Shown here piece after piece: positions 5,286-6,624 of a stretch of 6,624 nucleotides of DNA (positions are counted from its first letter, which is position 1; the number at the start of each line of letters is the position of its first letter). The DNA lies in the NCBI GenBank assembly GCA_023265735.1, contig JAHFSN010000122.1:1-6624 (forward strand), read 5' to 3'. This stretch comes from Spirochaetaceae bacterium (lineage in GTDB: Bacteria; Spirochaetota; Spirochaetia; JABEVK01). The notes under the pieces were generated by a model. The model did no database searches, was not told the DNA's origin, and saw nothing but the letters and a program-made list of their open reading frames with translations. Made by a program: the position numbers and the translations under genes.

Positions 5286-6624
5286 ATGAGATCCCTCCTT
5301 CGGCTCTTGAAGCCCTACTTCGGCGGCGTGGCCCTGACCCTGGGCCTCATCCTGGCCCAAACCCTGGCCGAGCTCGGGCTGCCCACCCTGATGGCGGGCC
5401 TCATCGACCGGGGCGTGCTGGGCAAGGATCCGTCGGCCATCGTCTCGGCGGGCCTGAGCATGCTCACCCTGGCCGCCGGAGGGGCCCTGGCCTCCATCGC
5501 CGCCGCGTGGGTGTCGTCGCGGGTGGCCGCCGGCTACGGGCGTGACCTGAGGTCGGCGGTGTTCCGCAAGACCACGGGCCTCACTGTGACCCAGTTCGGC
5601 CGGTTCGGGGCCGCCACCCTCATCACCCGGACCACCAACGACGTCACCCAGGTGCAGGGCTTCGTCATCCTCACCCTGCGGATGCTGGTTTCGGCGCCTC
5701 TGATGGCCGTGGGCGGCCTGGTCCTGGCCTTCACCCTCGATGCTCACCTGGCCCTGGTGCTGCTGGTGGCCGTGGCCGTCCTGGCCCTGGCCATGACCCT
5801 CCTGGCCCGGAAGGCCGTGGTCCTGTTCGAGACCCTCCAGCGGAAACTCGACAGGCTCAACCTCGTCCTCCGGGAGTCTCTGACGGGGGTGCGGGTGATC
5901 CGGGCCTTCGACCGTCAGGACTTCGACGCCTCGCGGTTCCAAGACGCCAACCTGGACCTCACCTCGGTGGCCCTGAAGACCCAGAAACTGATGGCCTTCG
6001 TCATGCCGGGCATGATGCTGGCCATGAGCCTGACCAGCGTGGCCCTGGTCTGGTTTGGGGGCCTGCGCATCGAGGCCGGCACCCTGCAGGTGGGGGGCCT
6101 GATGGCCTTCCTGCAGTACGCCGTCCAGATCCTCTTCTCCCTCATGATGCTCTCCATGCTCTTCGTGTTCCTTCCCCGGGCCGCGGTCTCGGCGCGCCGC
6201 ATCCAGGAGGTCCTCGGGCTGCCCGACTCCGGATCCGATTCCTCGGCGGCGGAACCTCCGGTGGACCCGCGCGGAGCGTCGATCGAGTTCCGGCACGTGA
6301 CCTTTCGCTACCCCGGCGCCGAGCAGTCGGCCCTCGACGACGTTTCGTTCGCGGCCCCGGCCGGCACCACCCTGGCCCTCATCGGCGGCACCGGGTCCGG
6401 AAAGACCACCATCGTCCAGCTCATCGCCCGGTTCCACGACACCACCGAAGGGACGGTGCTGGTCGACGGCCTCGACGTGCGCCAATGGCCGCGGGCGGCC
6501 CTGCGGCGCCGTCTGGGTCTGTCCCCCCAGAAGGCCCGGCTGTTTGCCGGCACCGTGGCCGAGAACCTGCGCTGGGGCGACCCCCAGGCCACCGAGGACA
6601 CCATGCGCTCCACCCTGCAGACGG
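5286..6624 (+). CDS. ABC exporter half-transporter (permease fused to ATPase), LmrC/EfrA-like, 3' end cut
   Basis: This is an inner-membrane exporter subunit that drives efflux (drug, lipid or peptide) by ATP hydrolysis. I translated 446 codons from the ATG at 5286; the family is about 570-600 residues, so the signature LSGGQ, Walker B and H-loop lie outside the window. The N-terminal six-helix domain has membrane segments at about 13-35, 53-76, 128-151, 154-174, 240-262 and 270-300. Between these, LITRTTNDV (112-120) and RESLTGVRVIRAFDR (about 200-216) are typical cytoplasmic coupling-loop sequences. The ATPase begins near residue 340 with IEFRHVTFRYP (A-loop Tyr), Walker A GGTGSGKT (367-374) and Q-loop Q415 in SPQKARLFAGTVAENLRWG. 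The opening LLRLLKPYFGGV together with LAELGLPTLMAGLIDRGV and the PQK Q-loop matches first subunits of heterodimeric exporters. It is separated from the peptidase gene by 6 bases; AGTAGG overlapping the preceding stop may serve as a weak ribosome site. The substrate cannot be told. Confidence 0.93.
   Translation, partial: MRSLLRLLKPYFGGVALTLGLILAQTLAELGLPTLMAGLIDRGVLGKDPSAIVSAGLSMLTLAAGGALASIAAAWVSSRVAAGYGRDLRSAVFRKTTGLTVTQFGRFGAATLITRTTNDVTQVQGFVILTLRMLVSAPLMAVGGLVLAFTLDAHLALVLLVAVAVLALAMTLLARKAVVLFETLQRKLDRLNLVLRESLTGVRVIRAFDRQDFDASRFQDANLDLTSVALKTQKLMAFVMPGMMLAMSLTSVALVWFGGLRIEAGTLQVGGLMAFLQYAVQILFSLMMLSMLFVFLPRAAVSARRIQEVLGLPDSGSDSSAAEPPVDPRGASIEFRHVTFRYPGAEQSALDDVSFAAPAGTTLALIGGTGSGKTTIVQLIARFHDTTEGTVLVDGLDVRQWPRAALRRRLGLSPQKARLFAGTVAENLRWGDPQATEDTMRSTLQT

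Noticed and set aside
4836..6485. Minus-strand open frame of 549 codons
   Set aside because: It is antisense to the VanY-like and ABC exporter genes. Its translation is dominated by G, H, Q, E and D, the usual mirror of high-GC coding sequence.

Overview
The window is high-GC bacterial DNA, densely coding, with a strong preference for G or C at the third codon position (GCC, GGC, CTG/CTC, CCC and AAG dominate; CGG is common for Arg). It carries five protein genes and almost no spacer. The genes are housekeeping or envelope types. There are no RNA genes, mobile elements, CRISPR arrays or long repeats that I can see. A VanY-type D,D-carboxypeptidase and an MsbA-fold exporter indicate a peptidoglycan-containing bacterium. 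The Lon protein looks closer to the spirochaete-like branch than to the enterobacterial one. Composition and gene types would suit Acidobacteriota (Holophagae-like) or another high-GC didermic lineage, but that placement is a guess.

Layout: the genes form two divergent transcription units separated by a 90-base gap (1961-2050). Leftward (minus strand) runs recO (1960-1205), then a pyrimidine-nucleoside/thymidine phosphorylase gene (pdp/deoA type). The pdp gene starts at a TTG that overlaps the recO stop codon, and it runs off the left edge. Rightward (plus strand) runs lon (2051-4462), then after 31 bases a secreted VanY-family peptidase (4494-5279). Six bases further on is the first half of an ABC exporter gene (5286 to the right edge), which resembles the first subunit of heterodimeric LmrC/EfrA-type exporters.

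Function: the left unit combines recombinational repair (RecO loads RecA with RecR) and nucleoside salvage. The right unit combines cytoplasmic protein quality control (Lon) with two envelope functions (peptidoglycan trimming and export). The pairing within each unit looks like co-transcription rather than a shared pathway.

No clearly undescribed system is present. The most interesting signals are regulatory. recO and lon, and possibly the peptidase gene, lack a Shine-Dalgarno sequence and have a candidate -10 hexamer ending 6-7 bases before ATG, as expected for leaderless mRNAs. The internal gene pdp instead has a strong AAGGAG. There is also near-total avoidance of TTA, CTA and TCA codons, which leaves very long open frames on the opposite strand that are not genes.
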